A stretch of DNA of 64,000 nucleotides from Trichobilharzia szidati. Taxonomy: Eukaryota; Platyhelminthes; Trematoda; Strigeidida; Schistosomatidae. How positions within the stretch are numbered: position 1 is the stretch's first letter; every line of letters starts with the position of its first letter. Both the position numbers and the translations under genes were made by a program. Below are positions 33,161-44,861 of this stretch, piece by piece. The stretch lies in assembly GCA_944472155.2 (NCBI GenBank), contig OX235277.1:25802804-25866803 (forward strand). Reading direction: 5' to 3'. The notes beneath the pieces are model-generated. The model did not search any database, was not told the DNA's origin, and saw only the letters and a list, made by a program, of their open reading frames with translations.

Positions 33161-33606
33161 CATTGGACACTAGTAACTAGTATGACATGTCATGTCCTTT
33201 CTTTGATGCAGACTGAATTCTATCAGCCAGCTTTGCAATGTGGTCACCATTCTAGGTAGCTCGGCATCACAGTGAACATTGATTTGATGATATTAGATGG
33301 TTGGAGGTAATCGGCCACAGGAAGCCTTGCCTGACCTAGGTTACATGCTAGTTGGCACTGACTAGTCAGCAAAGCGTATGTGCAATTGCCTTAAAGCAAC
33401 TCATATCCCTTCTGAGATTCGAGCCCGCGTCAACCAGTGGTGCACTCAGAGAGAGACGTTATCACTGAGCTATTTGGGCTCGCAATTGACCTCCTGTAGG
33501 AATGTATTGGATATTTTGATTGGACACTAGTAACTAGTGTGACGTGTCTAGTCCCTTTGTTTGGTGCAGACTGAATTCTATCAGTCAGTCAGGTTTGCAA
33601 TGTGAC
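33161..33606 (+). repeat. Family D repeat, one unit plus start of a second
   Basis: Unit 1 (33161-33515) begins ATTGGACACTAGTAACTAG, and unit 2 begins the same way at about 33518 and stops near 33606. Read on the minus strand there are tRNA-like boxes (AATAGCTCAGTGATAACG and CGGGCTCGAATCTC). The 5' part includes CAGACTGAATTCTATCAG. Confidence 0.7.
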
Positions 33607-33680
33607 CACCATTCATTAGAGTGTTAAATTAATATGAAAAGAATTAGGAAAGAGAATCTTGTGATCAATGCTGATTAGGA

Positions 33681-33682
<2 letters not shown>

Positions 33683-33718
<36 letters not shown>
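33683..33718. repeat. (TA)n(GA)n microsatellite
   Basis: A TA run passes directly into a GA run of about 10 units. Confidence 0.85.
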
Positions 33719-33814
33719 TTAAACGTTGAACTTTGAGTCATATTCAATCCGTATAAAGGGGTATTGTTCATATGTAGATGAAAAATGTGTAATTTTTAGA
33801 AGGCATTTCAGTAT

Positions 33815-35065
33815 ATGTGCAAAACTTGGGCACTATGGTAGTAAGTACTTCCATATTCACTTTATTTATTAGATTTACTGTACTGTACTGTACTTAGAAC
33901 ACAGAATATAGGTAGATTTTTCAAACAGATTAACTCAAAGGTGGGGGCAATTCAATTCACCACCTATGAATTGGAAAGTCAGGAAAGAGTGGGAGCTCCA
34001 AATATTAGACTGTATAGAAAAAGGAAAGAATATGGGAAGTTAAAACACACTAGTGTTTACAGAAAACCCAAACATTCAAACAGATATTTGGATTTCTGAT
34101 CATCTCATCCTATGTCAGTGACAATAGGATTGGTGAAATGCTTACGTAAGTAGTACCAAGGAAAATCTAAGACAGGAAGTGAGGCATATAAGAGAAGCTT
34201 TGAAACTTAATAATTACCCTGATAAATCAGTCAGAAAGTATGTAGGGAAATGTAAAAATAAAATAAATAATGATAGTAGTGATAGTGATGAGGATAATAA
34301 TAATATTAATGATGACATGCATGTCAAACATACACAGGATAATGACAACACCAACAATAAGGAATCTAAATCATCAGTAATAATTCCATACAAGGAAAGA
34401 ACCTCAGAAACCACCTTACGCAGAATTCTTAACAAGGCAGGAATAAAAGTGGCTGGCATTCAAACCTTCCACAAACTCAATTAGAAACTAGCTTTGTCGG
34501 TTAAAGGATCAGTCCTGTGGAACCTTTAAAACAAAACAATTTAGTTTATCTAATACCCTGTCTGCAATGACTGTCAGGTCTAATACATCGGTCAAAGTAG
34601 TAGAACAGATGGCAGTCAGACTAGCCGAGCATAACAACCTAGCAGGAAAATCTAGATTGGTTGACCCGAATAAGATAAGAAATCTGGAGAATAGTTCAGC
34701 TATAGCACTCGCTGCATGAAATTACACACAACCATACAATATATAACAGGGTGGAGGGACAGATTGATAACAGAAGCCTTGTATATCGAATCAACTGCAA
34801 ATACGTGTAATAGGAATGATTCAACACCTGTCCCAGATATTCTACTACCCTGACGACGACAAATAGGAGAGAACATAGAAAACTATAAAACCCAAATTTC
34901 GAAGTCGTGTGATTATAATTGATGACATGATTATGAACAATGATGAGTTGTGTTCGAAACCGTGTCATCCAGTAAATAATATTCTTTCACTGCGTGATGC
35001 ATCTAATAAACAAACTTATATGGCATTTCAGCATAGATTTTATCGCAAACAACAATACATTAGTT
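33815..35065 (+). mobile_element. Penelope-like element, C-terminal half
   Basis: The left end is AAAACTTGGGCACTATGGTA. Coding, with breaks, runs: VYRKPKHSNRYLDF, IREALKLNNYPDKSVRKYVG, an Asn/Asp linker, SVIIPYKERTSETTLRRILN, then a decayed endonuclease (CAGGTCTAATACATCGGTCA) and the end AATACGTGTAATAGGAATGA. The hammerhead-like block is at 34919-34975. The RT catalytic part is missing. Confidence 0.75.
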
Positions 35066-35224
35066 TGAGAACTACTCAAATACCCTGTAGAGCACTAGAT
35101 AGCCAGCTGTACAAATAAGCTGACAGAATTAAGAAATCCGGAGATCACTGAACTCTAACCACAATAGCTGGACTCATCTGACAACCTAAAACTCCTGAAT
35201 TCAATCCCCAGATTATAATTATTA

Positions 35225-35482
35225 TTAAATTTCTTATTCCCTTGGGTTCCGAGTGGAAAATAGGCCTTCAAGAACACATCTCCACTTCATTCTATTTTCT
35301 GCTGTCCTCTTCATCTGGCTAACTCCATGATTGCCCATAATATCTCATCTCCTCCTCGCCAAACGGTCTCCTCCATGTCACCCTCTCACCGACGACTCAT
35401 TTGTCACCTCCCATTCGGATTCCCACTGAGCTATAACGTGCACTGAGAGCGGTGTCATTCGACGGTCTCCTCAGTGTATGCC
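35225..35482 (-). mobile_element. RTE LINE 3' end, running into gap
   Basis: In plus-strand sense it starts TTCCCTTGGGTTCCGAGTGG and includes CTCCTCCATGTCACCCTCTC, matching the 3' UTR and C-terminal region of the other minus-strand RTE copies. The N run then cuts it. Confidence 0.65.
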
Positions 35483-35980
35483 NNNNNNNNNNNNNNNNNN
35501 NNNNNNNNNNNNNNNNNNNNNNNNNNNNNNNNNNNNNNNNNNNNNNNNNNNNNNNNNNNNNNNNNNNNNNNNNNNNNNNNNNNNNNNNNNNNNNNNNNNN
35601 NNNNNNNNNNNNNNNNNNNNNNNNNNNNNNNNNNNNNNNNNNNNNNNNNNNNNNNNNNNNNNNNNNNNNNNNNNNNNNNNNNNNNNNNNNNNNNNNNNNN
35701 NNNNNNNNNNNNNNNNNNNNNNNNNNNNNNNNNNNNNNNNNNNNNNNNNNNNNNNNNNNNNNNNNNNNNNNNNNNNNNNNNNNNNNNNNNNNNNNNNNNN
35801 NNNNNNNNNNNNNNNNNNNNNNNNNNNNNNNNNNNNNNNNNNNNNNNNNNNNNNNNNNNNNNNNNNNNNNNNNNNNNNNNNNNNNNNNNNNNNNNNNNNN
35901 NNNNNNNNNNNNNNNNNNNNNNNNNNNNNNNNNNNNNNNNNNNNNNNNNNNNNNNNNNNNNNNNNNNNNNNNNNNNNNNN
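35483..35980. other. Assembly gap (N run)
   Basis: 498 N. RTE sequence lies on the left and the second LINE family on the right, so contiguity across it is unproven. Confidence 1.
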
Positions 35981-36400
35981 GTGGATGCATCTGCGCTAGG
36001 CATTGAGAACGATTTTGAGCCATATCACCAATTTTCTCCAGCCTTCATTGGTTTTTACGATCCCGAGAACCCCAACCAGTCAGGAAGCCTACACCTGTCC
36101 ACGTGGCTTCAGCGAACTGTTGTGGATTTCACCGACTGAGGAAGCCATGTTTTGGTTTGACCGCCAGTAGCTCTCTTCCAGCCTGACCCTATGTTAGCTA
36201 ACATTGTCTGTTTTCGAGGAAGGCGATGACTAGGCATACTTTACATATGTCCTAATCATCTCAGTCGGTGTAACTTCACAGCCTCGTCGATAGATTTCCC
36301 CTCCTTATCCAGCACTCGAAGCCTCACCTCAATATTTCTCACCCTATTATACCATTTCACATGAAAGATAGAACGCAGGCACCTATGATCAAGGATAGCT
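35981..36400 (-). mobile_element. Second non-LTR LINE family fragment
   Basis: It matches 16760-17165 (CTCTCTTCCAGCCTGACCCT, CATCTCAGTCGGTGTAACTT). It encodes the decayed RLRWLGHVL tail on the minus strand. Confidence 0.65.
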
Positions 36401-36918
36401 AGCCAGGCTTTTCATGTCTTCCATTCTCAATGGCCAGGTCTCACAGCCCTATTCTCAGTTGACCCCACAATTGCCTACAGGTTCACATCCCCTCCTCACA
36501 TGATCTCTTCTATGCCACCCTTGGAAGACGCACACTCAAGTCGTCACTTCCCATTCGGGTTCTTCTCGTGTGCCTGGTTTGCCATATCATCTGACAATCT
36601 CCTCAAGATGTCTTCGATCCATCTCCATTGCCTACACAATACTTCCTGGGCAATAAGTTCTTGATTGATTCGTTCTTAGAGTTCCTTGTTGCTAATTCTT
36701 TCTAGCTGGTTATCTGATATTCAGTAGTCAGCCAGAGAAGGCAGCTGTTGATAAAGATCTGCGGTAGCCTGTTGGAAATGCTTTTCGTGAATGCGCTCCA
36801 ATTATCTGAACAACATAGAAGAACTGACTGAATCAACATTGGTGTTGGAAATCCGAATTGTTTTTGTCTATGGTGAATGCGGAAGATTTCCACATTGATT
36901 TTAGAGTGATGAAGATGA
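36401..36918 (-). mobile_element. RTE LINE C-terminal fragment
   Basis: Plus-sense landmarks are GTCGTCACTTCCCATTCGGG and TTGATAAAGATCTGCGGTAG, which correspond to the RTE tail (GRP and FINSCL regions). No intact frame remains. Confidence 0.6.
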
Positions 36919-36922
36919 CAAT

Positions 36923-37720
36923 ATAGCAAAAATATTCATTCAGACATCTATAAAACACAAAATAATTGAGCAAAGAATATTCGCCTCGATAAATTCCTCT
37001 TCTGGCTCTACAATTATATATATATATATTTATAGACATTGCATATTCTAGAATATTAGTAGTCAATAACAATATTCGTGTTTTTTAAATAATATCGAAT
37101 TGTAAAGTAACATCACGATGGAATTACAGTTCATTAAAGATGCTTAAATTATAATAATAATAGTAAAGATATAGTGGCAAATAGAATATCAACTAAAATT
37201 AGGAAAATTCCACAAAAATTCAGGATCACTCAAGCCTGGATTGCCAAGGTAAGGATAATGTCTGAACCAACTTCTTCTTTTGGATACATAAATTAGGCTT
37301 GTTAATGTGGATCCCAACAGCCCCTGCAATGTTTAGTAGTCGAAATCTTAAGGTAAAACTGAGATTTGTTGGTATGTGGTAAATGACTCTGAAAGCCACC
37401 TTGTTCTGCATCCACACAATGAGATAGAATAGAGCTATGTGAATGGATTTTATTGCTCCCTTAATTAACCACCACGCAGAGTGATGTTCGGAAATCCGAC
37501 GAGAAATACGCCTAATTGTACAGCCTATGTAACTAACTAGCTCCACAGGAGCAGTTAAATTGGTAGATACACATGGAAGAGGGGAAATTAGGCAGTTTAC
37601 ATAGGCCGTACAATTAGGCGTGTTTCTCGTTGAATTTCTGAACATCACCCTGTAAGGTTAAGTAAAAGACAAACAACTTTTTTGCGATCATCGGACGCAA
37701 GCTGCTAAACAGTCTTGGAC
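36923..37720 (-). mobile_element. Penelope-like element, endonuclease end
   Basis: The minus strand reads VELVSYIGCTIRRISRRISE with the GIY-YIG core (SYIG...R), then FRVIYHIPTNLSFTLRFRLL and HINKPNLCIQKKKLVQTLSL. The left end has the terminal block GAATATTCGCCTCGATAAAT and ACAAAATAATTGAGCAAAGA shared with the nested element at 31739. A short inverted echo of the coding continues to about 37670. It is a relic. Confidence 0.75.
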
Positions 37721-38590
37721 TGTGATGATTAAAGGCTGTTTAATGATCCCCTGTCTGAGGAGGAATACAAACTATTAATAGAGACAGAATTATAGGTCCA
37801 AGCCTTCTTACAGTTTTAAAAATCACTTCATTTGTAAAAACGATAATCGGTCGAAAATTGAATGGCTGTTGAGGTTTATTAGAAAGAAAATACAAAAGAT
37901 ATATACATTGATTAGGCAATAGAGAGCAAGCGATGTCTTGTGTTTCATCCCTGATGATTTTATTCTATCTGTCGGGTCTGCGATATGGTTACCATGCTAT
38001 GTAACTGACGGACACTGTGACATTCAAATGTGTGTTAGCTTGTTGGAGGAAGCAGTCGACAGAAAACCGTGGACATGGCTTTCATGCTTACTGGCACTCA
38101 CCATCAGGATATATCTCTGACACCAAGGGAAATAATAACCCGTTTTAAATTCGAAACTGCGTCAAAGAGTGATGCAGTCAAAGACGCCACCTTGTGGGCC
38201 AATCTGGCTCATGAATGGCCTTCTGAAGGATTGTCACTAGTTATATGGATTGACTGCTGTGGGTTATTGGCCGGTAACATGCAAACAGTCACCTTAGTTT
38301 TGATACTGACTTTATTTAGTCAGTCACGTTTGTAATTTGGTTACCGAAAGGATCATTTTGAATTCAAGTAAGGTGTTTATACCTTGAAAAGATAACTTTA
38401 AATATATCAATTTAAAACATTTATCTTGCCATACAAATTTAAAACAAGCGACAAAAGCTGATAAAGAAGGTTTCAATGAATTCATCAAATTTCGGTAGGA
38501 ATGTTCAGATGGGTACTCTACATACAGGGATATATACATACTATTATAATTATATTGGGACAAATGAGACTGATAAGATATCAAGAATTT
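37721..38590. other. Unclassified DNA
   Basis: I find no supported gene. The ending TTAGTCAGTCACGTTTGTAA near 38315 weakly resembles family D. Two short overlapping frames at 37938 and 38069 lack recognisable motifs. Confidence 0.35.
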
Positions 38591-38594
38591 GAAA

Positions 38595-39170
38595 CTAATT
38601 AAATATAATAATCGGAAAAGCAAGACAAGCTTTCACTACTCTTAAGTCTGTGTGGAGGTCAACAGCACTCAGCATCAAAAATAACATCCGGACTTTCAAC
38701 TCCAATGTGAAGTCAGTGCTACTTACTATACGGATCAGACACTTGCACTGCGCGTCATAAAGAGCACCTCAAACAAACTACAGACCTTCATTGACAGTTG
38801 TCTTCGCTCAATACTCAAGATCAGATGGCCAGAAAAGATCAGCAACAGAGATTTCTGGGAGCGAACCAACACAGCAGGAACCGATTGTGAAACAAATAGG
38901 CAGGAAGAAATGGAGATGGATTAATGGCCATACTCTGAGAAAACCATCAAGTGACATCACTAGACAAGCCGTCGAGTGGAACCTGGCCGAATGGGAAGCG
39001 GCGAGTTGGTCGTCAGTGCTAGGGTGACTTGGAGGAGGTCATGTGAAGAGGAGATGAAAACATGTGGGCAGACTTGGAGCCAGGTGAAGACACTATCAGA
39101 GAACCGAACGCAATGGAGACGCACGGCTGAAGCCCTATGTTCCTCTAGGAATTAAAGGATACAATAATAA
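38595..39170 (+). mobile_element. RTE LINE C-terminal end
   Basis: A decayed tail runs from GGAAAAGCAAGACAAGCTTT through [20 protein letters not shown], ending GAAGCCCTATGTTCCTCTAG and AATAATAATAATTATT. Bases 38765-39170 are almost identical to 39855-40275. Confidence 0.7.
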
Positions 39171-39174
39171 TAAT

Positions 39175-39765
39175 TATTGATAATAATTATTATTCCGAGT
39201 GGAACATAGGGCTTCAATAACACAGCTCCACCTTCTTCTATTCTCTGTTGTCCTCTTCAGCTCGGTCTACGATTGACCAGAATCCCTCATCATCTCCTAC
39301 TCCTCCTCGCTACACGATCTCCTCCATGTCACCATCACACTGACGACCCATTCGTCACTTCCCATTTGGATTCCATTCGGGCGATGGATGGCCTGCATTG
39401 ACCGCGATATCATTCAACGGCCTCCTCAACGTATACCCAATCCATCTCCATTTTCGCCATCATATTTTTTGAGCAATTGGCTCTCGCCTGTTCGTTTGTT
39501 CCCAGTTAGAGTTTCTTGCTGCTAATTCTTTCTGGCCCACCGGCTGGCTGGTCATTTGATCTTCAGTATGGAGCCAGTGAGAAAGGCAGGTGTTGATAAA
39601 AATCTGAATTGCTGGAAATCCTTTTTGTGACTCCAGACTCATAGAGAAGAAATGACTGACTGACTTCACATTTGTGTTAAAAATCGAAATCTTGTTCTTT
39701 ATGCTGATTGAGTGCAGTGCGTAAGATTCCTAAACCCGTTTCAGGATGATGAAGGCGTAGCAATA
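39175..39765 (-). mobile_element. RTE LINE C-terminal end, inverted
   Basis: It opens with the reversed tail (CCGAGTGGAACATAGGGCTT in plus sense) directly next to the plus-strand RTE end at 39170, so two RTE tails meet 3' to 3'. Coding is broken. Confidence 0.65.
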
Positions 39766-39844
39766 ATAGTAATGCTAATAATAGTGCCAATGACAATCAA
39801 TAATAATAGTGTTGAAAAGAGTTAAGACAATGATAATGATAAAA

Positions 39845-40275
39845 GATCAGAGACTTGGCGCGTCATAAAGAGCATCTCAAACAAACTACAAACCTTCATT
39901 AACAGTTGTCTTCGTTCAATACTACTCAAGATCAGATGGCCAGAAAAGATCAGCAACAGGTATCTCTGGGAGTGAACCAACCAAGAACTGATTGTGAAAC
40001 AAATAAGCAAGAAGAAACGGAGGTGGATTGGCCATACTCTCAGGAAACCATCAAGTGACATCACTAGACAAGCCGTCGAGTGGAACCTGGCCGAATGGGA
40101 AGCGGCGAGTTGGTCGTCAGTGCTAGGGTGACTTGGAGGAGGTCATGTGAAGAGGAGATGAAAACGTGTGGAAAGACTTGGAGCCAGGTGAAGACCCTAG
40201 CAGAGAACTGAACGCAATGGAGACGCATGGATGAAGCCCTATGATCTTCTAGGAATTAAAAGAAATAATAATAAT
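39845..40275 (+). mobile_element. RTE LINE C-terminal end, near-duplicate
   Basis: It shares long identical stretches with 38765-39170 (for example GAATGGGAAGCGGCGAGTTG and AGTGCTAGGGTGACTTGGAG, both with the same premature stop). It ends GAAGCCCTATGATCTTCTAG. Confidence 0.7.
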
Positions 40276-40284
40276 GATGATAAA

Positions 40285-40580
40285 AGATAGTTTCAAGTGA
40301 ATGGAAAGTCACCTATTATCAAAGAACACTGAAGATCTTTACACAAGCTCGAAAAGGACAATAATACTGTTGTTTCTACATTCTGATTAAGGACAATGTG
40401 TGGTACTGATGAATGAGATAGATTATATCGAAAAAGTGCATCAAATTCTCTCCGATGAATCTAAATTCAAAGTGGATATTCATGCCAAAGATCAAACATT
40501 GCTGACCGAAAGAAAAATCGTGCAACATTTACGACACCTGTAGGAATATTCAACCGATTGGGTCACACATCCCAAAATTA
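40285..40580 (+). mobile_element. Penelope-like element fragment (region before RT)
   Basis: With frame changes it reads like KLEKDNNTVV, then DYIEKVHQILSDESKFKVDI and HAKDQTLLTERKIVQHLRH, typical of the PLE region N-terminal to the RT catalytic motifs. It is cut on the right by a family C SINE. Confidence 0.55.
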
Positions 40581-40582
40581 TA

Positions 40583-40845
40583 TTTATATATGTTTTATTC
40601 CCTTACGTTCCCAGTGGAACATAGGGCTACAAGCTAGAGGTTTGAAGTTTCGGTAGCAGCGGTGTTTATTTTAACGGGATGGGATTGCTAGCCAGCCTCA
40701 TGCCCAACCTTCCCTCCTTATCGATCTTATTACTGGCTTAGAGAGGTAAAGGAGTGCGTCAGTAGGCTGTGGATCGAACTCCGGACCACATGAGACGTGG
40801 TTGGTGAGCATTCTACCGCTGTACCACCGATGCACATACACAAAC
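40583..40845 (-). repeat. Family C SINE (RTE-tailed)
   Basis: It starts with the reversed tail (CCCTTACGTTCCCAGTGGAA in plus sense) and has the reversed body (GGCTTAGAGAGGTAAAGGAG) and head ending CACCGATGCAC. Confidence 0.75.
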
Positions 40846-40964
40846 CAGGAACACTTCTAAGACCTATACTTTTGGTGACGAATTTACCACACTACAAATT
40901 AGCATAGTGACTATTTGAATTATTGCAGCCCTTGAGAAAACACTTTGTAACGTATATTGTCTGG

Positions 40965-42340
40965 GATTTATTTCAGTTTGTCAAAACAAATTAATGATCT
41001 CAGAGTAACTGGTAAGCATCTGGTAGCTGACTGCCTACTATTTCCAGTGATTTTCCTGATTGCGTTGGGTATACTGGATAATGCGACAGACAGCGGGCAG
41101 CGTGGAAACAGGCATAAAATGGGCGCACACAAAACACTTGGAGGATCTGGACTTCACCAGTGATATATGTCTGATTTCTCACAAACTGGAAAAGCAACAA
41201 GTTGGCAGAAGAAGCATCAAGGATAGGACTTCCTTCAGGTGAACATAGAGAAAACAGAGGTAGGTGATGAATATCCCTTGCCGTAAGCAACAGCAACAGA
41301 CAAAAATTAGCATAAATGGGAAAAATCTGAAAGAAACAACCTCCTCTGCCTACCTACATGCGAAGCATCGTTTCAATTACAGGCGGATGGAGCTGATGAG
41401 GATATCAAATCGAGGATCGGGAAAACAAGGCTGGCTTTCATTACTCTCAAGTCTGTGTGGAGATCAACACTCAGAACTCAGCATGAAAATCAAGATTCGG
41501 ATTTTCAACTGCAATGTGAAGTCAGTGCCGCTTGCTGTACAGATAAGAGACTTGCCGCCGTGTCCCGAAGGGCACTTTGAACAAACTTCAGATCTTCATC
41601 AACGGCTGTCTTCGCTCAATACTACTCAAGATCAGACCACCGGGCAGAAAAGATCAGCAAGAGATTTCTGGCAATGAGCGAGCCAACCCATCAGGAACCA
41701 ATTGTGCAACAAATATGCAGTAAGAAATGGAGGTGGATTGTGGCCATACTCTGAGAAAACAAACCATCACCAAGTGACATTACACGCCAGGCCATCGCTC
41801 GAATAAAACCCGGCTGAATGGGAAGCGGCGAGTTCGTTCTCCAAAGGTAACTTGGAGAAGGTCATGTGAAGAGGAGATGAAAGCACCTGGACAGACGCGG
41901 ATCCTGGTGAAAAATTTGTTGGAGAACCAAACGCAATGGAGACGTGTGGAATTAAAGGAAACAATAATAATAATAACAAGCTACTATCCACTTCCATCAA
42001 CAGCTACTTCGCTGGCTCCACACTGAAGATCTGATAGCAACCAGAAAGAACTAGCAACTAGAAACTGTGGTAACGAACAATCAAGGACATATCGCTCAAC
42101 AAATATTCCAAAGAAAATGGAGATAGATCTGACACACACTTAGGAGGCCACTAGATAACATTACACCCCAGCCAAACCCTTGAGTGGAACCCAAATGGGA
42201 GATGGCGATCATGTCAGGATAAGACGAGAACTTATAAGCAATCATAATGCCATCTGAAGCGGGCTGCTGAGAACAGAATAAAGTGGAGATGTGCTGATAA
42301 AGGCCAACGTTCCATCCTGAACTCAAGAGAATAGTAATAA
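40965..42340 (+). mobile_element. RTE LINE fragments, decayed
   Basis: RT relics are VYWIMRQTAGSVETGIKWAH and LDFTSDICLISHKLEKQQ (the ADD replaced by TSD, so catalytically dead). NLKETTSSAYLHAKHRFNYR and C-terminal pieces to about 41985 follow, then a second overlapping C-terminal piece (41985-42335). Stops are frequent. 42340-42560 is unclassified. Confidence 0.65.
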
Positions 42341-42569
42341 CAATATGATAACACCTTTTTCTGGAGATCTCTTTTAACTTTGTGGTTAGGTCTGAATAAA
42401 ATTGAGTAACCAGTCTTACAATCATTGTACTGACTGAAATGAATTTGAAATATTTGAGGATGGTACACTGTGACTAAATGCCTCCGCAGTTTACTGGCAG
42501 AATACTTGCCAATGTCGGTGGGGGTCTGTGTTAGATGTCCGACAAACACACTCTTGGTTACAGGATTTC

Positions 42570-43316
42570 ACCATGACCTGACATTGGTTAGAGAACCATT
42601 GGAAAACCTGCTGAGAGTACTGGACAGCGGTTTCGTCCTAGTCTAGGACTCTTCAACAGTACACACTCACCGGGGTTCGAACCCAGGACCTTCTGGTTAC
42701 AAGGTTAGCGAGATCGTAGACCATTAAGCCACTGTGACCCGATCCAATGGCCCATGAATTCCAACTTCTGCCGATTCATAGCATAGCGCAACCGCTAGCC
42801 AATGTCTTCGGCGAGTATTTGTCCTCACACCCGACCTGCTCATGATGAAATCATGTAACCAGTCAACCAAATCCCTACAAACCAATACTTGAATATCAAT
42901 GAGATGCTCACTAGTGACTTGCCCTATTCAAGTAGGTGGGTAGTTACCTGGGGTTCCAGTGGGGAGTCGTGACCAGTAGGGTGCAGCAGGTCGGGTGTGA
43001 GGACAAATACTCTCCGAAGACATTGGCTAGCGGTAGCGCTATATCGTGAATTGGCAGAAGTTAGAATTCATGCACTGGCAATTGGATCGTGTCCCAGTGG
43101 CTAATGAGTGCTCTACGAGCTGGCTCGCCTCGTAACCAGAAGGTCCTGGGTTCGAATCCCAGTGGGTGCGTACTTTTGAAGAGTCCCAAACTAGGCTGAC
43201 GAAACAGCTGTCCAGTACTCTCTGTGGCAGGTTTTCCAATGGTTCTCTAACCGATGTCAGGTCATGATGACATCCTGTAACCAATCAACCAAATCCCTAC
43301 AAACCAATACTTGAAA
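42570..43316. repeat. Family B cluster (minus, tail, full plus copy)
   Basis: A minus copy (42570-42842), a plus-strand unit tail (42843-42893, ending CAAACCAATACTTGAA) and a full plus copy (42895-43316) with B box GGGTTCGAATCCC. The tail-to-head junction at 42890 and the matching tail at 43300-43316 define the unit ends. Bases 43317-43607 are unclassified. Confidence 0.75.
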
Positions 43317-43611
43317 CACACTCTTGATTCTTTCCTAGTTCCCTATCCGATAGCAAAGAGGTAAGGTTGAACATGCAGCTAGCAATCCAACATTGAAATT
43401 TCAAAGTTAAAAACCCTGTGTTCCTTTTCGAAAGCTGGGAATGAATGACGCATGTTCCTGACGACAATTTGTAAGAATTATGCGCAGCAATGGAGCAAGT
43501 TACAAAAGGAAGAAGAAATAAAGATTGCTGTGAGGGAGTATTGAAAGCATAAAATGAAGTTGAAAGGAACAGATGAAGTTTCACAGTCTACATTCAAACG
43601 TTGTATAGATA

Positions 43612-43957
43612 TGTGGTGAGAGCTATCTGCTAGCCAAAAATGGTAGACAGCAATTTACGTCAATCTTTACGTCCCATATCTTGGTCATGAGAAAATAAAA
43701 CAAGAACAAAGACTAATTCATCAACCAATCACATCAGACTTTGCGTGGGCGGATACAATTCACAGATATGTGGTCTGACCTTCAAAGAAATGGCCACAAG
43801 TACATGACAGATTAACCTTCAGCGAGAAAACAACCAACCAGAAGACGCTGTTTCTCTGCGAATAATAACGAATAATAATGTACATGAAAATCTATAAATA
43901 TGTGTTGATTTCCTCAATAAACGATTTGCTGCCTGACCCTTGTCTTCTGTCGTTACA
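43612..43957 (+). mobile_element. Solo LTR with 4-bp target duplication
   Basis: It starts TGTGGTGAGAGC and ends TCTGTCGTTACA, with GATA on both sides (43608-43611 and 43958-43961). Promoter-like TATAAATATG (about 43895) and poly(A) signal AATAAA (43916-43921) lie in the expected order. It has no internal region. It sits just upstream of the exon at 44149. Confidence 0.8.
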
Positions 43958-44148
43958 GATATGCACTTTTCATAACAAATGCTTATGGATTGGATCTTTC
44001 TTGTTCATCTCTGAAGGCATGAGAGGTTAGACTTTAATTAACCAAAGCCTTCATATTGTTGTGCTTAGTTTTATAATGCAATCTCTGTCTATCCTGTCGT
44101 ATGTATGCATGCATATATTTTCTTGTAAATGTTTCCCCACTTCTATAG

Positions 44149-44425
44149 AATCCCCAAAAGATGATGATAGTCAAATCAATATGATAGAGTATTTCAAAGC
44201 TGCCCTGCACACATTTGCACTGAATAGCACTAATAGTATGGGTAGTTTACGATGTATCCTTTGGTTGACGATAAAATTAAAAAATGACGTGGAATACATT
44301 CCGAATGACGATGGCCGAATCATCTCATCACCACTAGAAGATAATGAATTCTGTGAAGCGATTATACGACAAGAAAATAAGAAATTAATACGATTCACGC
44401 TGCCAAAACCTGAAAATTCTGATAA
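44149..44425 (+). CDS. Unrecognised spliced gene, exon 1 of 3 found
   Basis: The acceptor TTTCCCCACTTCTATAG has a good pyrimidine tract, and the donor is AA/GTAAGT. The exon opens in phase 1 and closes in phase 2. It reads ESPKDDDSQINMIEYFKAAL, HTFALNSTNSMGSLRCILWL, TIKLKNDVEYIPNDDGRIIS and on to LIRFTLPKPENSDK. It looks like an ordered, soluble domain and is not low complexity. I do not recognise the family. It joins exactly in phase to the exon at 53072 and then 58348, and neither lies in a mobile element, so this is a host gene with introns of about 8.6 and 5.2 kb. Its 5' and 3' exons are not identified. Confidence 0.7.
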
Positions 44426-44494
44426 GTAAGTTTTGAATTGTTTCATTTGGAATTTTTTGAGTTTTTTTCTTTTGCTGGTGTTGTTGATTTAACT

Positions 44495-44860
44495 GAATTT
44501 CAGATTTTCCCATCGATTAATTGGACCGAAGTGCTCGGTGGTCTCAGGTTGACATGTCTGTTGGCTTCTTGTGCAGATGCTTCGACGATGTCTGGGCATT
44601 TAATTAGAATTTAAGTGGTGGATGGTAACTAGCAGTGGAATCCATTTCATCCTATTTGGGACTCGTCCGCCAGATGGATGTACCTGCATTCCCCAGTGAG
44701 TGATGATGTCCCCTTCGAGGCTCAAAACCAGTACCCATAGTTTCAAACGCCAAACCGTTATCCACTAGACCACTTGGGCCGCGAGAGCTACCTCTTGTGC
44801 AACGAGTCATTTTTATTTAGTCTAATTTTAGATTTTCCTATTGATTAATTGGACCGAATT
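44495..44860 (-). repeat. SmAlpha-like SINE (family A)
   Basis: It includes GATTTTCCCATCGATTAATT, GGTCTCAGGTTGACATGTC, a hammerhead relic at 44635-44700 that has lost its cleavage site, and a repeated end GATTAATTGGACCGAATTAA at 44842-44861, where an LTR fragment begins. Confidence 0.65.
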
Positions 44861-44861
44861 A

